NCBI GenBank assembly: GCA_013433145.1
Contig: CM024187.1
Span: 930,001 to 994,000, forward strand
Direction of reading: 5' to 3'
Source of the DNA: Ascaris suum
Lineage: Eukaryota > Nematoda > Chromadorea > Rhabditida > Ascarididae
DNA: 64,000 nt
Shown here: one piece after another, positions 12,769 to 25,078 of the stretch
Layout of the letters: each line of letters opens with the position of its first letter
Position numbering within the stretch: the stretch's first letter is position 1
Made by a program: the position numbers and the translations under genes
The notes under the pieces: model-generated
What the model saw: the letters and a program-made list of their open reading frames with translations, nothing else
Told to the model about the DNA's origin: nothing
The model's database searches: none

Positions 12769-12975
12769 TTACAGTCTTTTTAGGCCTACACGTTCGAGCT
12801 GATGGTTGATCTTCGCTTTCAAGTTACGCAGTCGCACCGATGCATGCAGCATAACGAAAAGCAGAGGCACCGCAAGTGTGAAGAGCACAACGATCACCGA
12901 GCCGATCGTATAGACGAAATAATAAGACGCCAACACGAGAGCACCCAACGTTACCAACGCATGCTCGCGACGAGC
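12769..12975 (-). CDS. arl6ip5: PRAF3 exon 3, C-terminal half (probable frameshift at end)
   Basis: The acceptor CGTATTTCAG precedes ARREHALVTLGALVLASYYF, which starts the second hydrophobic hairpin, then LHASVRLRNLKAKINHQLER and VGLKRL before TAA. The family continues after GLKR with a TPMGxxLDALG-like tail. Adding one A to the run at 12781-12785 gives KTVMARFLELIGVDLKAF and a stop at 12722-12724, which matches that tail. A natural truncation or a further intron starting at GTAATG are alternatives. Confidence 0.82.
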   Translation of the reverse strand, partial: ARREHALVTLGALVLASYYFVYTIGSVIVVLFTLAVPLLFVMLHASVRLRNLKAKINHQLERVGLKRL

Positions 12976-15900
12976 CTGAAATACGAGGACCTCCTTTATT
13001 TCAGGGATTGTGACAGTGGCGGAAAAGGACAACAGTGGAAAGGAAGGGAGGGCGCGGGAGCGGGAAATGAATGTTTGCCTCAAGCAAGAATAGACGATAA
13101 TTATGGTAATCATCACCTCAACCATAAAACACAATTCACCTTTTAAAATAAGAAACTGCAAAATTCAATGCTTCATGAGTGGCAGTTTCGTGGAGCCAAC
13201 AGAGCACCAGAAAGAAAGGAAAATCTGGGAAATGCTGTGCTGATCTTTGGAATTTTGAAGAATGGGCGGAAACCACAACTTGCATCAATTTCTACAAAGT
13301 GCTTTTTTGTGAGTTATTGGAATTCAGAGACCATTCGTGACAGACTGTTTGAATCAAAGTTTGATTTTTTGAGATGAGCTTTTTGCAAAAAATCATCCCA
13401 GAAAATGTATAAAAAACCAATCGTCTGCCATCCTTGGCCACAAGAGCAGTGACCAGAAGAACCAGCCAAAGCTGGGCAGATACCAACACCCGACTCTAAC
13501 AGTGCCCATGTACTTGCTATGCAATATTCGCATGCAACATCATACCCACTTCTTTCAGACTCTTCCCATAGAAAAAAGCATCTCCAGGCATTCTACAAGA
13601 CTAAATTATCGCTTAAACTATGCTGTTTTTCGAATATGCTATGCTCTTGTTCTCATAACTGAGAGGACGTCTGATACTTTAAAAGGGTAAATACATGAGT
13701 AGCAAAAAAAAAGGAAAACTATTGTTGCATCAGCAGGGAGTATTTTTATGAAGATGCAAAATATAAAAACAAAATTCCACTTATTCACAACTCTAAACCT
13801 GCTTCGCAAAATATTTCCTTTTATCTTGTTTAATTCTTCTCTCCTCTTATCTATAATCTTATTTGAATATAACGAGTAAGGAAAGAGGGGAAAGGTAAAG
13901 ATTCAGCGACCCCCGCTAGCCTTGCTCGACTAGCAATAGAAATAATGGTTGAAATCATAACTATCATAGCCTCCGTAAAAAAAAACCCCTCTCCAAAAAC
14001 AGACATATAAAGGACAACACAAACCTTTCATTTATCTCTCCCGCCTTTCTTATTCCCTGTCTCATCGCTTCCTCTGAATGTTATATAAGTCAAAGCTTAC
14101 CTGAAATGTATAGAATACCATACCAAACTGAACCCTCGTACAAAAAAAACGCCTTACCTGAGCTACAGATGGATGCATAGACAGCGAGAAGGTAATAGCT
14201 GCACCCAATAACGCGATTGCGCTCAATCCAACAAACGTATCGCTTGCATGAAGCATCGATGAGAAGGCAACAAGTACGAGAATGATTGCGAAGTAGTTTG
14301 TTTGATAATAGAGCAAATTACTCGTGATGCGATTGTTCCATCTCGGTAAATCACGAAATGGTGGCATCTCAAAAGAAATAACCTTGGCTAAGCCTGCCTT
14401 TCAAATAGGCCGCTACTTTCTGTCGAAATGAGATTCAACCAGTACGAAGCTCTACGTCAACTAGCATCGCACACTTAACTTATATTGGATTTTGATGAGG
14501 CCATCACGAGCTTCACCGTTTCAACAGAGTGCCGCCTGCTCACCCTCACCTAAGGTACACCCCTTGATGAAAATTCTGAGAGTTCCCTCTGCACTCACTT
14601 TCTGTTCTACGGTCAAGTCAACGACCAACAAGCGTCCTAGTTTCGAAGCAATATCATCCTAAAAGTGCAAGATCCACGTAAACAGAAATGCACCCACTGT
14701 TACAAAAATGAGAAATGAGGACGGTTAACGACAAAAAGGTCAAACTAAAGGGCCTGAAATCAAATACGGCCTTTCAACAGCTTAGGCGATCTCTCATGAT
14801 GAAGCACATCCTTTCAAGCATTTCGTTTGAAAACTGCTTCATAACAAAATATGCAAATTTAACAAAGAACTAAGCATTTCTGTGATGACCGAATATACAA
14901 ACGGATCTTTTCATCCTTCACTATCACACATTTTAAACGAGCACATATTCGTTATTCCTTCTTGCCATACTAATACGCTTTTTACATCCATGTTAAACAT
15001 TTGTTGTACGACTACATCGTATTTCTTTAACCAGAAAGCCCTTGTCTTCTATTTTTCTCAACTTTTGAGACAGGACCTTCCGTCAAAGAGGATTTCCCTA
15101 TATTTCAGATGAATGGGATTTTGCGAAGTAATCACATACAAGCGGAGGCATGAGCATAACCGGCCAGCACTCACTCAAGGTCTCCCTGTACGTTTTCGTC
15201 AACATCATGACCATTTGATGTGCTGCAGTTACTCCAGGTATCGACAGGAAACACCTGCCTTCATCACGCCTAGAGCTGATGAAAAAAATTTTTTCTAGTT
15301 AAGCCGATACAGCAACCATCTGTTTTCGCTTCCGCTGCGTCACCACTGTACCTTTCATATCTAAATGCATGCAGCAAAAGAAGTTGAGACCATCGAAACT
15401 CGCTTTCACTGTAAATACATATGAAAAATTCTCGATTGGCATGTACCATAATTGCTATTCGGGCTGATGGTGCATGTAGTGAAGGAAATCGGACGACGGC
15501 CTGTGCCCGGAAATTGTCGCTGCGGGTGGAACAGGTCTGGTCCAGGAAAGCCTGCCTCAGTGAATTGAGTGTGTGGCTGCGTTGCTTCCTCTCTCAACCT
15601 GCTAAAGGGCCCCCTTTATTGATATGGGTGTCCCGCTTTCTCTAAGTTAGAAGACATACCTTTTTCTCCATCGGAACAAGGCTTCCGAATCTGGAGCTGA
15701 AGATAATCATTCCCTGTGGGGGAGGAGACTTTCAGGTGGCAGGACAAGGCATGATGCATCTCATTTCCCACTCGAGAATTAATCGCTTAGCATTCTGCGA
15801 AGAGAGAACCCACTTGACTTTGAAGTATTTTTTTGGATTAGGAAAAAAAAAAAGCTGCCAATAAATTTATTAGCTAATCAACTGAGGTTTAGGTTAGAGA

Positions 15901-16147
15901 AACTCATTGTGTCGGAAATTTGCCTTTCTCACTACATTTCAATGAATGGCTCGTTCAAGTTTTCAGATGAAACCTGCGGCCAATTCATAAACAAAAACCT
16001 TGAGGTAAATAAAACCAAAATTGCGCTATCGCTTACTTCAAAGCGTGCCTTATCAGCAATGAATTCACTGAAGCTTCTCATCGGCGGTATTTCAAGATCA
16101 TTGGTGAATTTCCAATTGACATCGATAGCAGCCTGTGGCTGAACCAT
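12769..16147 (-). CDS. arl6ip5: PRA1-family protein, ARL6IP5/JWA/PRAF3-like
   Basis: This gene encodes a prenylated-Rab-acceptor-family membrane protein of the ARL6IP5 (PRAF3/JWA) type. In animals these act in the ER/early secretory membranes and modulate vesicle traffic and transporter delivery. Exons join at 16147-16037, 14367-14158 and 12975-12769, all in phase 0. Signatures in order are IPPMRSFSEFIADKARFE, FRDLPRWNNRITSNLLYYQT (near-identical to the family block [20 protein letters not shown]), then two hydrophobic hairpins and HASVRLRNLKAKINHQLERV with GLKR. As read it gives 175 residues. A one-base shift in the AAAAA run at 12781 extends it to about 190 residues, ending at 12722, close to the human 188. 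It is divergent to the large mosaic gene 12 kb or more away. Confidence 0.88.
14158..14367 (-). CDS. arl6ip5: PRAF3 exon 2, PRA1 core
   Basis: Encodes 70 residues, including the hallmark WNNRITSNLLYYQTNY and a long hydrophobic hairpin, ending SVAQ before the donor GTAAGG. The preceding acceptor is TTTCTTTTGAG, a less common GAG acceptor. It joins ARFE to MPPFRD in the same phase and in perfect register with the family, so the Met here is internal. Confidence 0.88.
16037..16147 (-). CDS. arl6ip5: PRAF3 exon 1
   Basis: Encodes 37 residues from MVQPQAAIDVNW to IADKARFE, followed by the donor GTAAGC. The ATG at 16147 was chosen because an acceptor-like ACTTTGCAG lies 14 bases upstream, giving a normal trans-spliced leader. 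The motif IPPMRSFSEF aligns with the IAPLRAWDDFF start of vertebrate ARL6IP5. A more upstream ATG at 16195 is open but would run through the acceptor. Confidence 0.82.
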
Positions 16148-16160
16148 ATTGACGTTCTTT

Positions 16161-16175
16161 TCTGCAAAGTAAATG
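16161..16175 (-). promoter_or_regulatory. Probable trans-splice acceptor of PRAF3
   Basis: Read on the minus strand, TTTACTTTGCAG lies 14 bases before the ATG at 16147. This suggests spliced-leader addition. A cis intron in the leader cannot be excluded. Confidence 0.45.
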
Positions 16176-18779
16176 AATTCAATCAAATGGGGCAATTTCG
16201 AGGATATATAACTGAAAAGAGGATCGTTCGGTTCACATACTCTTGATGCATCAATCTTTTTACGCGGTATTTTGGTGCCAACTGTAGCAAATAGACGATT
16301 ACTACAAGATGCCTAGAAAAAACCTAGAAAAAACCCTCATAATCAATTATTTCGTATCGTGCTCGAAAATCACCGTTATTATGAGTTTAAGAATCCAACA
16401 TACAGCGGTACTATTTTCGAAGAACCGGAGACTTCAATTGTGAATATCTATCAATATGTGTATCGCATCATATTTTCGATGATTCATCAAAAAATTGTCA
16501 TTCTAAAAAACGTTTGTCTTGATTAAAAATCGTGCCTACAATTTATGAACGGTCTGATTTATGAGCAATCACGCCAAGTCATAAATTGACGCAAATTGCA
16601 TCGAACGTTCTCTTCAACACTCCAAAGAGAATACAGTATTGATCGTTCATGCCAATATTCTTTCAATATACAGCACATCAATGTTGTCTATGGAATTCTT
16701 CGGTTCAAATGATGACGGAAACCGAGCTTATGCAGCAATACCATCCACCTCTGGCAGTTCCGAGTAAAAAGTACTCTCGTCTGAGCTTCGAGGCCCCCAA
16801 GGTTTGGAGGCGGAGTACTGAGTACGTGTTAGCTCGGTAGCATTTCAACACAAACGTTCCTCCCCGTCGAAGTGGAAGACAGAGCGTTGAAAACGTACCT
16901 GGGCCACGCGCTTCGTCAAAGTCGCTGAAGGAAGGCAAGACTAAATTCGATAGTGGCGCTCACTAACTGAAGGCGTCCGATGATATCTCTTCCATCTGCA
17001 CCTTGTCAGAGCGAATTCTACCCCGAAGTCATGAGCATATCTCAGGTCAACATTAAACTATCGAGCGCATCACACTGCGACACAATATTAATTCTCATTC
17101 ATTAATAACACTCAAAACTATTGGTGAATTTCCGTTTGAAAGGTGAGCATAAAAAGCGTCTCGTAAGGGCGTATATGCACCAAACGGTGCGTCAAAAGCT
17201 AGATATCCTGGAGACAATGAGCTAGTCACAAATCATTAAAGAGAAGCTTGATGGACTCTGCAACCATGCAACGTCTTCCACACACCACCTCCACTGCTAA
17301 GGCACAGCGTCCTCCCGAAAATTTGCGGAACAACACCGATCGCAGTGTGACGTTTTCACCCGCCCCTATGTCTCTGTCCATTTTATATTGCACTCTGTTG
17401 CCCTAAGCTCTAACGATCTTTGTCTTCAAAACGCTTCGCCAAACGAGAGGATTGTTTGAGATCAGGTAAGAACAAACGGGACAGGTAACTTGTTTCGTTA
17501 GTAGTAAAAGAAGGGTATCGAAAACTATGTGCTGCACTGATTCTTTGATCGCGCACCAAATAAGTCAGGTAACGTTCCGAGGGGAAATACTCTTTCGTTG
17601 CACTGATTACTGTGTGTTTCGGTGAATTAGGTCTTCGGAACTTTTAACCTATGTTAGAGTTGTGCAGTCATCAGGGCTTTCACTAGCAGCCTTAATCGCC
17701 ATAAAGCGCCCCCCTACCCCTCGGAACCTGGATTTAGAGACGCTGCTATGATTTCTTTTCGTATCAAGTAAGGTGATGTGTTAACGACGAGTTCTAGAAC
17801 ACCTGTGAAACGTAACGTCCACGATGTGCACCATATGAAGATGAAAGTATAAAACCTGTTCAGATAAAAAGATAATGAAAGAATACAAGCATACAACGCA
17901 AAGGAATCGACTTAGGCAGTCGCTAGCGCATAGAGCGGAAAAATCAAATCACAATTGTCGCGAGTGAGAATTTCAATCCGTTGCAGGAGGAGCGATGTGG
18001 GAGCTCTTAATATCAGTGCTAAGGGTACGAGAAGGGTTAGGATATCTTGAGGCATACTTCAATGCAGAGGCGTGCAACGGGAGAACTTGGAGAACTGAAT
18101 GTCCTAGGAGCCAATGATTATTTCGTACGCGCCGCGCAGGCTTAACTTATTCACGGATTTGCAATCTGATGGGACAATCTTCCCTTCCGATCGGTTCTTT
18201 GGTTGCAGGTTCGACGAAACTTAGATAACCAACAAAACCGCTCGGAATTGATTCAGTGAAGTGAACGTATTCGATCTTCCTGGTAACTCAACTAGCACAA
18301 TTCAAATCAGGACTAGGTGACATTAAAATTTTGTCGAGTTGCATTTTAAAAAAATCGCTATCTATTGCATTGAAATCCTAAACGATAAACGTTACGAGAT
18401 TGTGAGAGCGAAATAGTTTTCACTTCATTGTCTATGAGGATACTCAAATCTTCCATCATCAGAAGAACGTTGATCCATCTGAGTTAATGATATAGAGCGC
18501 TTTTCATTTTTAGACAGCAACAGACATTTGCATATTCATTTATCAGGTGGAGATGAGATTAAGATCACGCTTAACGTTGATATCTAATCGTTTGTTCTTA
18601 GTGGAAGGAATACATAGCTTGCAAATACCAGCATATAAGTATAACTTCGAAGTTAGCGGCAATTAGTCATCGCTAAGCAGTAAAAAAAAGCAATTTTATT
18701 AGAGTTATTAGCGTCGCTCATTCTGCACTGATTGAGTGGAACCACGAAACGATTTGAAGCTATGAATATCAACACGAGT

Positions 18780-18862
18780 TGCAAATTATGCAATCCTTTT
18801 CCCCTTCATAGCAGTGAATATGTCAAAAGGGGAAATTTTCCCCTTGCAAATTATGCAATCCA
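18780..18862. repeat. Short interspersed direct repeat
   Basis: GCAAATTATGCAATCC occurs twice about 66 bases apart. Between the copies is a palindrome-like AAAGGGGAAATTTTCCCCTT. It is probably non-coding simple repeat structure. Confidence 0.6.
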
Positions 18863-19589
18863 TGTCAAAGAAGGTGGCACGATGTGCGCCATATTGTCAC
18901 TCTTGCAGGTTGGTTCGAAGATGGAAGTTGTTTCACTACTGAGGTGCTATAAAGCAGTAACAGCGAATCACTTCATACAGTTGAAACGAAAAATGAGGAC
19001 TCGTTTCTATGAATCAGTGACGATATGTTCTACACTTACATATGACCATTAGACATCGGGTTTATTCGCTAAGCGTACAACTCACGATCATTACAAAGAA
19101 CAAATTCAGTAATGTTTGAGCAATAATGTATATGAGATATGGCGATTAAATCTAAGGTTTATGTGCGATTATGATGAATTAACAATATAAACGGCCGACG
19201 AAAATGTTGATTTCTAAAGAACGATTGCCCATAATTCGCTAAAATCTCTAATGAAGAAACTTTTCGACGGTTTTAATTGAAATCTGATCGAATATTTTTA
19301 ATATCTCGCGATAGAATAAGAAGATTTATCCGAAGGCGGAAAATCTAAAATGTGATCAAATTGAAAGGATTAATTACCGTTGGGAGACTCTCATAGAATT
19401 TTCCATCTCGTAGACCACTTCCACTTGATGATCTCTTTTTGGAATTCGTTATCGAATTTGCTGATGTCTTATTGAATTGTGTATTTAGAATTGCAAATTT
19501 GAATGATGTGTTTTTTTTTTTCATCGTTGAGAATTATATGAAACTGTTTTCTTTCGCGAATTGAAAACTTTTTTGAAGCAATGTTTTGG

Positions 19590-19705
19590 ATTGATTAGTC
19601 GATTGATCAACTGATCCAATGTTTATTGGTTGATTGGTTAACTAACTTATTGACTAATTGACCGGATGGTTATTGATTGACTGATTGATTGATTGATCAC
19701 ATAAT
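19590..19705. repeat. TTGA/GATT-rich simple sequence
   Basis: Imperfect repeats of GATT, TTGA and related units dominate about 115 bases, including a GATTGATTGATTGAT run near 19682. It is a degenerate tetranucleotide tract with no evident function. Confidence 0.65.
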
Positions 19706-20671
19706 TGAATCCGTTGATAAATAATGCCATATTATGTGAATGAGTAAATACGTATATAAAGGTTTCAAAACGAAACACTGATAATTACAAGAAAACGAAA
19801 GCATAAAATAGTGTTTTTTGAGCTCCTTTGAGTGGACTTCAAGTGCAACGAGACAGCTCCTTCAATCATCAAAAAGTTTGTTAAATAGTCGGTTTATTTT
19901 CTATCATCAACGAACCTTTCAACTGTAATCTTTCAAGAGATATTAAAAAGCAATTCTTTTTTTTTTTGACGCATAATCACTGTCTATGTAAGTGGATTCC
20001 AACATTACAGTATCCAGACTTAAAGTGATTTCGTGGGTTGAATTTCCCTAATCTCCACTGCCTAATTTTACCACTCCACTATACAGCCCCTCGATGCGTT
20101 GTGGGTATGGATGTATATTTATTTGCGTGTATGCGTATGTTCATATGTTCTGTAGTTTTTCCATGAGCAGCATGTAAGCTAGGCTTGCGACGTTTCATAG
20201 ACATCGTGTCCGCCACAGGAGGACTTAATGCAACAAATTCTGGGCTAGTCCATCAATTTTTGGAAAGACTGCGGCCATTTATTGAGCCAAGAAATTAGCA
20301 GGCATTTTGTGACCGGTCAATTTGCATTTCACAGTCAATTAGGGTGCAAAAAAAAAATTGTTTCGAAGAGGATTCGCATAAGCGAGCGGATTAGTCGAAA
20401 TATCTTTTCACATGATTTGTTGTCTTTTGGTACCTCATGACAGTGGACACTCTGATAAAGCGAACCGGAAAAGCGCATGTTGTGGTAAATGCTATAGTTT
20501 GCTTATCCATTTGTTCGTGTGTTCATTATTAGTTCAGGAGTCATAATAAGCACTCGGCTCAACGAAATAGTCGTTAATGTAACTTATTCGCATCACGCGG
20601 AACATAGGTAGTTAACAGTAAGGTGTCAAGAAGTAGCACATTATCCTGTTAGACATAACACATATTATACG

Positions 20672-21016
20672 CCGAACTAGTTTTAACTAACGATTACTTT
20701 ATTCTGTTTGTACGGCGCTGTCTTCGATAGATTTGAGAAATTTGTGCAAACAAAGGAACTTCCTTGTCGCTGTGCGGTTGGTATTTGTGCCGCCGTTGAA
20801 TACGCATTGCTGACCGCCAACTGTTCTAACTGTCCTTATCCACATTCTTTCGACATTCGATTTATTCTTTCATCTTTTATTAGCCGTTCATTAGCGTTTT
20901 ACACTTATTTTGCTAAGTTTATACAAGTGCTATATTGTTGGCAATCTTCAAATGTCAGAAAAATTTATCATCTATTGGGCCTATCAGTTCGGAACAGCTG
21001 TATTAAACAACGCTAA
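20672..21016 (+). CDS. Unrecognised open stretch, possible exon
   Basis: About 110 codons are open, from after a TAA near 20686 to the TAA at 21014-21016. The stretch is rich in Cys (ELPCRCAVGICAAVEYALL, ANCSNCPYP) and ends in hydrophobic FYTYFAKFIQVLYCW. There is no in-frame ATG, no convincing splice site, and no family signature. The composition could arise by chance in AT-rich DNA. It is reported only because it is the longest plus-strand open stretch in the intergenic part. Confidence 0.15.
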
Positions 21017-23655
21017 ATGCAATATTCGGAGAGCGAGTGATAAAACTACGTTTCAATGGTCTTCGAACTTTGCTGTATAAAATTTTACAATATTATTCGT
21101 CTTAGCAGTTTTCTCTCTACTACAAACGATGAAATTTAATAAATCATCCACCACAGCATCCATGACTTCAACCATTTCGACTATTTCTAATTGTTAGTAA
21201 CACAATATAAAAGTCAAATTTAGAGTTTCCTGTAAGTAGGATCAATTTGTGTGTTATCATACCATTCTCAAAAGAAGTCAACCTCATTGCGTGGAATAAC
21301 GTATAACTATCTGGCATTGATGGCAACTGCATTAATTTTGCAATCATCTGCAATCCAGACAATAGCCGCTGCAACCTTAGTCGGCATTTCCCCACATTTG
21401 TTTATGTGCATCTTTGAACGTAACTTGAGTGCGTGTGTATGAGTCTATATGCGTATATGGATAGAAATATTTGATTATATGTGTGTATGCGAGATATAAG
21501 CGTAGGCGAGAGGATTCAACAATCTGTTTCCAATAGAGATTATTTAATATTTGTGGATTATGAGAAAACAAGTTGTAATATGTTCACTCTCTCTAAAAAA
21601 GATTCATTTTTGCGGCTTTATTTACGAAATGACCTCATTAGAAAATAGGACAAAGTCGCTTATAAAATAGATTCAAAGAATGGTCTCATCCATTTCTACA
21701 GGAAACGGCAAAAGGAAAATAGAGCCACTTATGCTTAGATTATAATAAAATTAAGTGGAACTTAACTTTGTAAGAATTTTCTTCAAGTTGATTACGAATT
21801 GATAAGAGTGAATGCTTAGAAAGGTATTTGGACTGAAGATCATCGAAATCTAAAGCTATAGAAAGGGCGAAAAAAATAAGCAACGCAGCAGAACGGATAG
21901 AATGCTCTTGCTACCATATAGTGCTTGTAAATTTTTAGACGCATTTAAGTGCGCACACTTGATAGAATGGCTTAGATTTTGAGAAGGTCTACCTGCCCGA
22001 TGTAAATTGTTAATACCGAATGCCTTGACTCCAGCTTTGGTTATTCTCAGGCGGAAGCTGTCAGACGGTTGGATAGACAGACCACCTATGAGCTAACTGT
22101 ACTGCGTTTCACGAATATGAATTTGCAAGAATATGCAATTGTGCTCAAAAGTCATTTTTCGGCATTCCTCACTAAGATCTCATGCTTTATACAATCTTCC
22201 CAAATGTGTTTCTGATTTTCGTTATAGACCATAAAGTATTTTGCTATATATGAAAAATTATTTAAAGAATGATGTGAGTGGGGGAGGGGGGAGGAGACGG
22301 AGTTGGGTAATGTTCATTTTGTATTTTCCTCCTCCTTCTTGTGTTTACCTCACGAAAATAATAACGCTTATCCAGGTTGTTGTTGCCTTTTTCGTATAAA
22401 ATGATCATCAACGATATAATGGTTAGTCTGCTTGTGTGGATAATATCATGACAGCAAATGGCTAAATTCATTTCCGTGGGCAATTGAAATTTGCCCGGTC
22501 ATAATACAACAGTTATCGGATCGTACTCATAGATCAAGAAGCATGGAAATTCCAATTCAGCACTCAGCTCAAGTTTCCTTTACCACGTATAAGCACTTTG
22601 ACTGTTTCAGCAATTGCTGCAACATATTAGAGTCGAAAATTTGCTCTTTGTTTCATTTCAGCTGCGATCTCACTCAGAATTATATCAATTCTTTTTTTTT
22701 TGCATCGATAATATGAGTCATTCGAAATAGCTCTTTGACGTTTTCTTTTCGTTTATACGTTCCTTATCTCTTTTTTCAGCCTTTTCTGCGCTTATTGAGC
22801 ATGTCGAGCTGGCATCTTCATCCCTGTCCCATTTCATGCCTTCACATAATCAAATGCTCGCTAAAAATTTGTGTCGCTAAGAACGCTGAGTTGGCCTAAA
22901 TCGATTGTATCATCTCAACGAATCAGCACATTCTCAAGGGGAGTGTTTTGAAATGATGAGACTTACGTTCGACGGCCACCTTATTCGGCTGCTTCAACGT
23001 TCGTTTGCCACATCTTATAATTGCCAAACCTGACAAATCGATCTATGAATGAGGAATACGAGTCGAATTTGTGCATGCAAGAAAGACAAAGTTTCGGCGT
23101 TCAACTAAACCATCTGATAGTTTGCTCACATGAAAATTCGGTGCATATCGTTTAAAGGAAGCAGATCTGTATATCGTTTTGCTGGTCACTTACCCTTTTC
23201 AATGAGATATCCAGGGGGGTGCACCTGGATGTTCCTTTATTAAAACTCTCAAGGGCTTATAGCAATTTTTTGGAAGAGAAATATAGAAGCGCCCGCAAAT
23301 TTGCATTTCCGCAACTCTGCTTCGAACTGATTTTATCGCGGCGGGAATGACATAAAAGAAATGTTGATGCCGAACAATATTCCTCCAGCTTGCTTCTAAA
23401 ATTTATTTCTATTTGATAGTCGGAATAGTGCTATGTTTTCTGCTCATCGCAAGTCCTAAAGGTCAATGATAAACGAATATAGGTTTGAATGTTCAAAAGT
23501 GTTCATGTACACGATGAAGAAGGCGATCCACTTAAGCGGCGTTCTTCCTTAATCATGAGTCGGTGAGAGGAGCACAAAAACCACAAACAACCTTCACTTT
23601 CGGCCAGAGGATCCCGAAAAAGAATCGCATCTGATGCGCTAAAGTCACCTAAGTA

Positions 23656-23714
23656 ATGTCGAAGAAGGAGGTTTCTCTAAACGCTCACAAGACCTTCGTA
23701 CGTGACGAAATTCT
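23656..23714 (+). CDS. Candidate first exon of an unrecognised gene
   Basis: An ATG at 23656 starts MSKKEVSLNAHKTFVRDEIL with well-mixed codon use, followed by a consensus-like donor GTATGC in phase 1. The phase matches the acceptor ATAACTTAG just before 24690, where the membrane-protein fragment begins, so the two may belong together. No homologue was recognised. Other exons could lie between. Confidence 0.3.
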
Positions 23715-24256
23715 AGGTATGCGCTTCCGGTTCGTTCATATACAAATTTCTTTAAAGCATTCATTTAGCATACGTATACAAGAATTGTCCACACATCCAC
23801 TAAAGCACACATACAAAGATTTTTTTCCAACGTCTTTACTTGTGAAGGTTCTCAGGGCATTCATTGGAGGAAATAATGTTCTGATGTAAGCAAACCAGCT
23901 TGGTTTTGAGGCACAGAATTGGTTGGGAGATTTCGGTCTTTTAAAAGATATGTCCACTTCATCGATTTTTAATGCGGATTGAAAAAATGGGTTTGTTTTT
24001 GTTTGTTACTTGTAACACACTCTTCTCAACTTAAAACTTTGAACTTTCACCACATCTTAAGTAATGAAGTGACCTTTTGCATGCATTGGACGGTGCACCA
24101 TCCTCTTATTGAGGTGGATACTTAATGCTGACATGAGACTCGAAACATTATTACTGATTTGATAAAGTTAATGGTAGAGTAGGTTCAGAGAATGCAATTC
24201 TTTCATGAATTGCTGCTCTAAAATATTTACATATCAGAGAGAAATATCATCTCTCG

Positions 24257-24332
24257 TAAACATTATGGTCGTACGTTGTATTTTATATCCCACTTAAACA
24301 TTATGGTCGTACGATGTATTTTGTATCCCTAT
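24257..24332. repeat. Two-copy tandem repeat
   Basis: AAACATTATGGTCGTACG occurs twice with a period of about 38 bases. The copies then continue as TTGTATTTTATATCCC and ATGTATTTTGTATCCC. It is a recent local tandem duplication with a few substitutions. Confidence 0.75.
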
Positions 24333-24689
24333 GTTTTATCATCGTTGGTTTTGCGTTTATTCAGCTTCACCTCTTTCCCCCTTTGCCATTTTGAACTGAT
24401 TTTAATTTATGTGCCATCAAGCAAACTGCAAATCCTAACTGTTCCGTCTCATGTCACTAAAGATTATTTATTTCGTTACTAAAATCGTTATGCGATTGTC
24501 GCGATGATCAGTACGACAATTTCCCTATTTCCCATTATAGGGCATGAATACGTCTCATGCTTAGCCTAGCACCACGTTAGTCCATCAGTGTAACTTTGAG
24601 TACACTGTCTATGAATTTCTACTGGCGCACATACTGCACGACGATCGTTGCTGCATGATCGCTTGTATTTTTTCAAGACGCTCGTGACG

Positions 24690-25078
24690 GTGATCCACGC
24701 ATAACTTAGGAAGTCAAATCAACGCCTATGGCCGGAACGTGATCACTGATGATACCGTCTTCTTGAGGCAAGTCCAGAATATACGGCTGAGGTATTTTTT
24801 CAAATCAGCTCTTATCATCCTTATTATGTCATATACTATCGGCGGGAAATGTAAGGAGATATTAGAAGCACCAAGATCTGCAGATTCCTGGGAGGTAGAG
24901 TCGTCCGATGCACGCCGATTTGTAAGTTACACTTAATGCTGGAGCATCGCGGTTTGCTAGGCAGCTTGAGCGATTTCCACTCCCTGTCTTTTAAGAGCAT
25001 GGGCAGCTTAGAAATTGACATATCAAACTTGCCCGATAAAGAGTTCCTATTCCATCCGAAACGACAGCTTTCATAAAA
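24690..25078 (+). CDS. Unrecognised one-helix membrane-protein fragment (frame broken)
   Basis: Two protein-like frames abut. The first, from an acceptor-like ATAACTTAG, reads through YGRNVITDDTVFLRQVQN, then a hydrophobic helix FFKSALIILIMSYTIGGKC and SADSWEVESSDARRF, and stops at 24934-24936. The second begins MLEHRGLLGSLSDFHSLSFK at 24935 and ends FLFHPKRQLS with TAA at 25076-25078. A one-base indel near 24930 would join them. A 39-nt intron beginning at the consensus GTAAGT at 24916 does not keep the frame. Helix plus acidic linker suggests a membrane protein. I do not recognise the family. Confidence 0.35.

Larger units (their letters stand above)
16176..23655. other. Intergenic region, mostly simple sequence, no gene recognised
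   Basis: This region lies upstream of PRAF3. It holds short repeats, including a 16-base direct repeat near 18780/18846 and a TTGA/GATT-rich tract at 19590-19700. A 102-codon open stretch at 20708-21016 is rich in Phe, Tyr and Ser and has several Cys, but no family signature was recognised. The PRAF3 promoter should lie near the left end, but no element could be pinned down. Confidence 0.4.

Noticed and set aside
12802..13146. 114-codon plus-strand frame over PRAF3 exon 3
   Set aside because: It is antisense to the conserved PRA1-family exon, and its highly charged composition is what the reverse of membrane helices gives.
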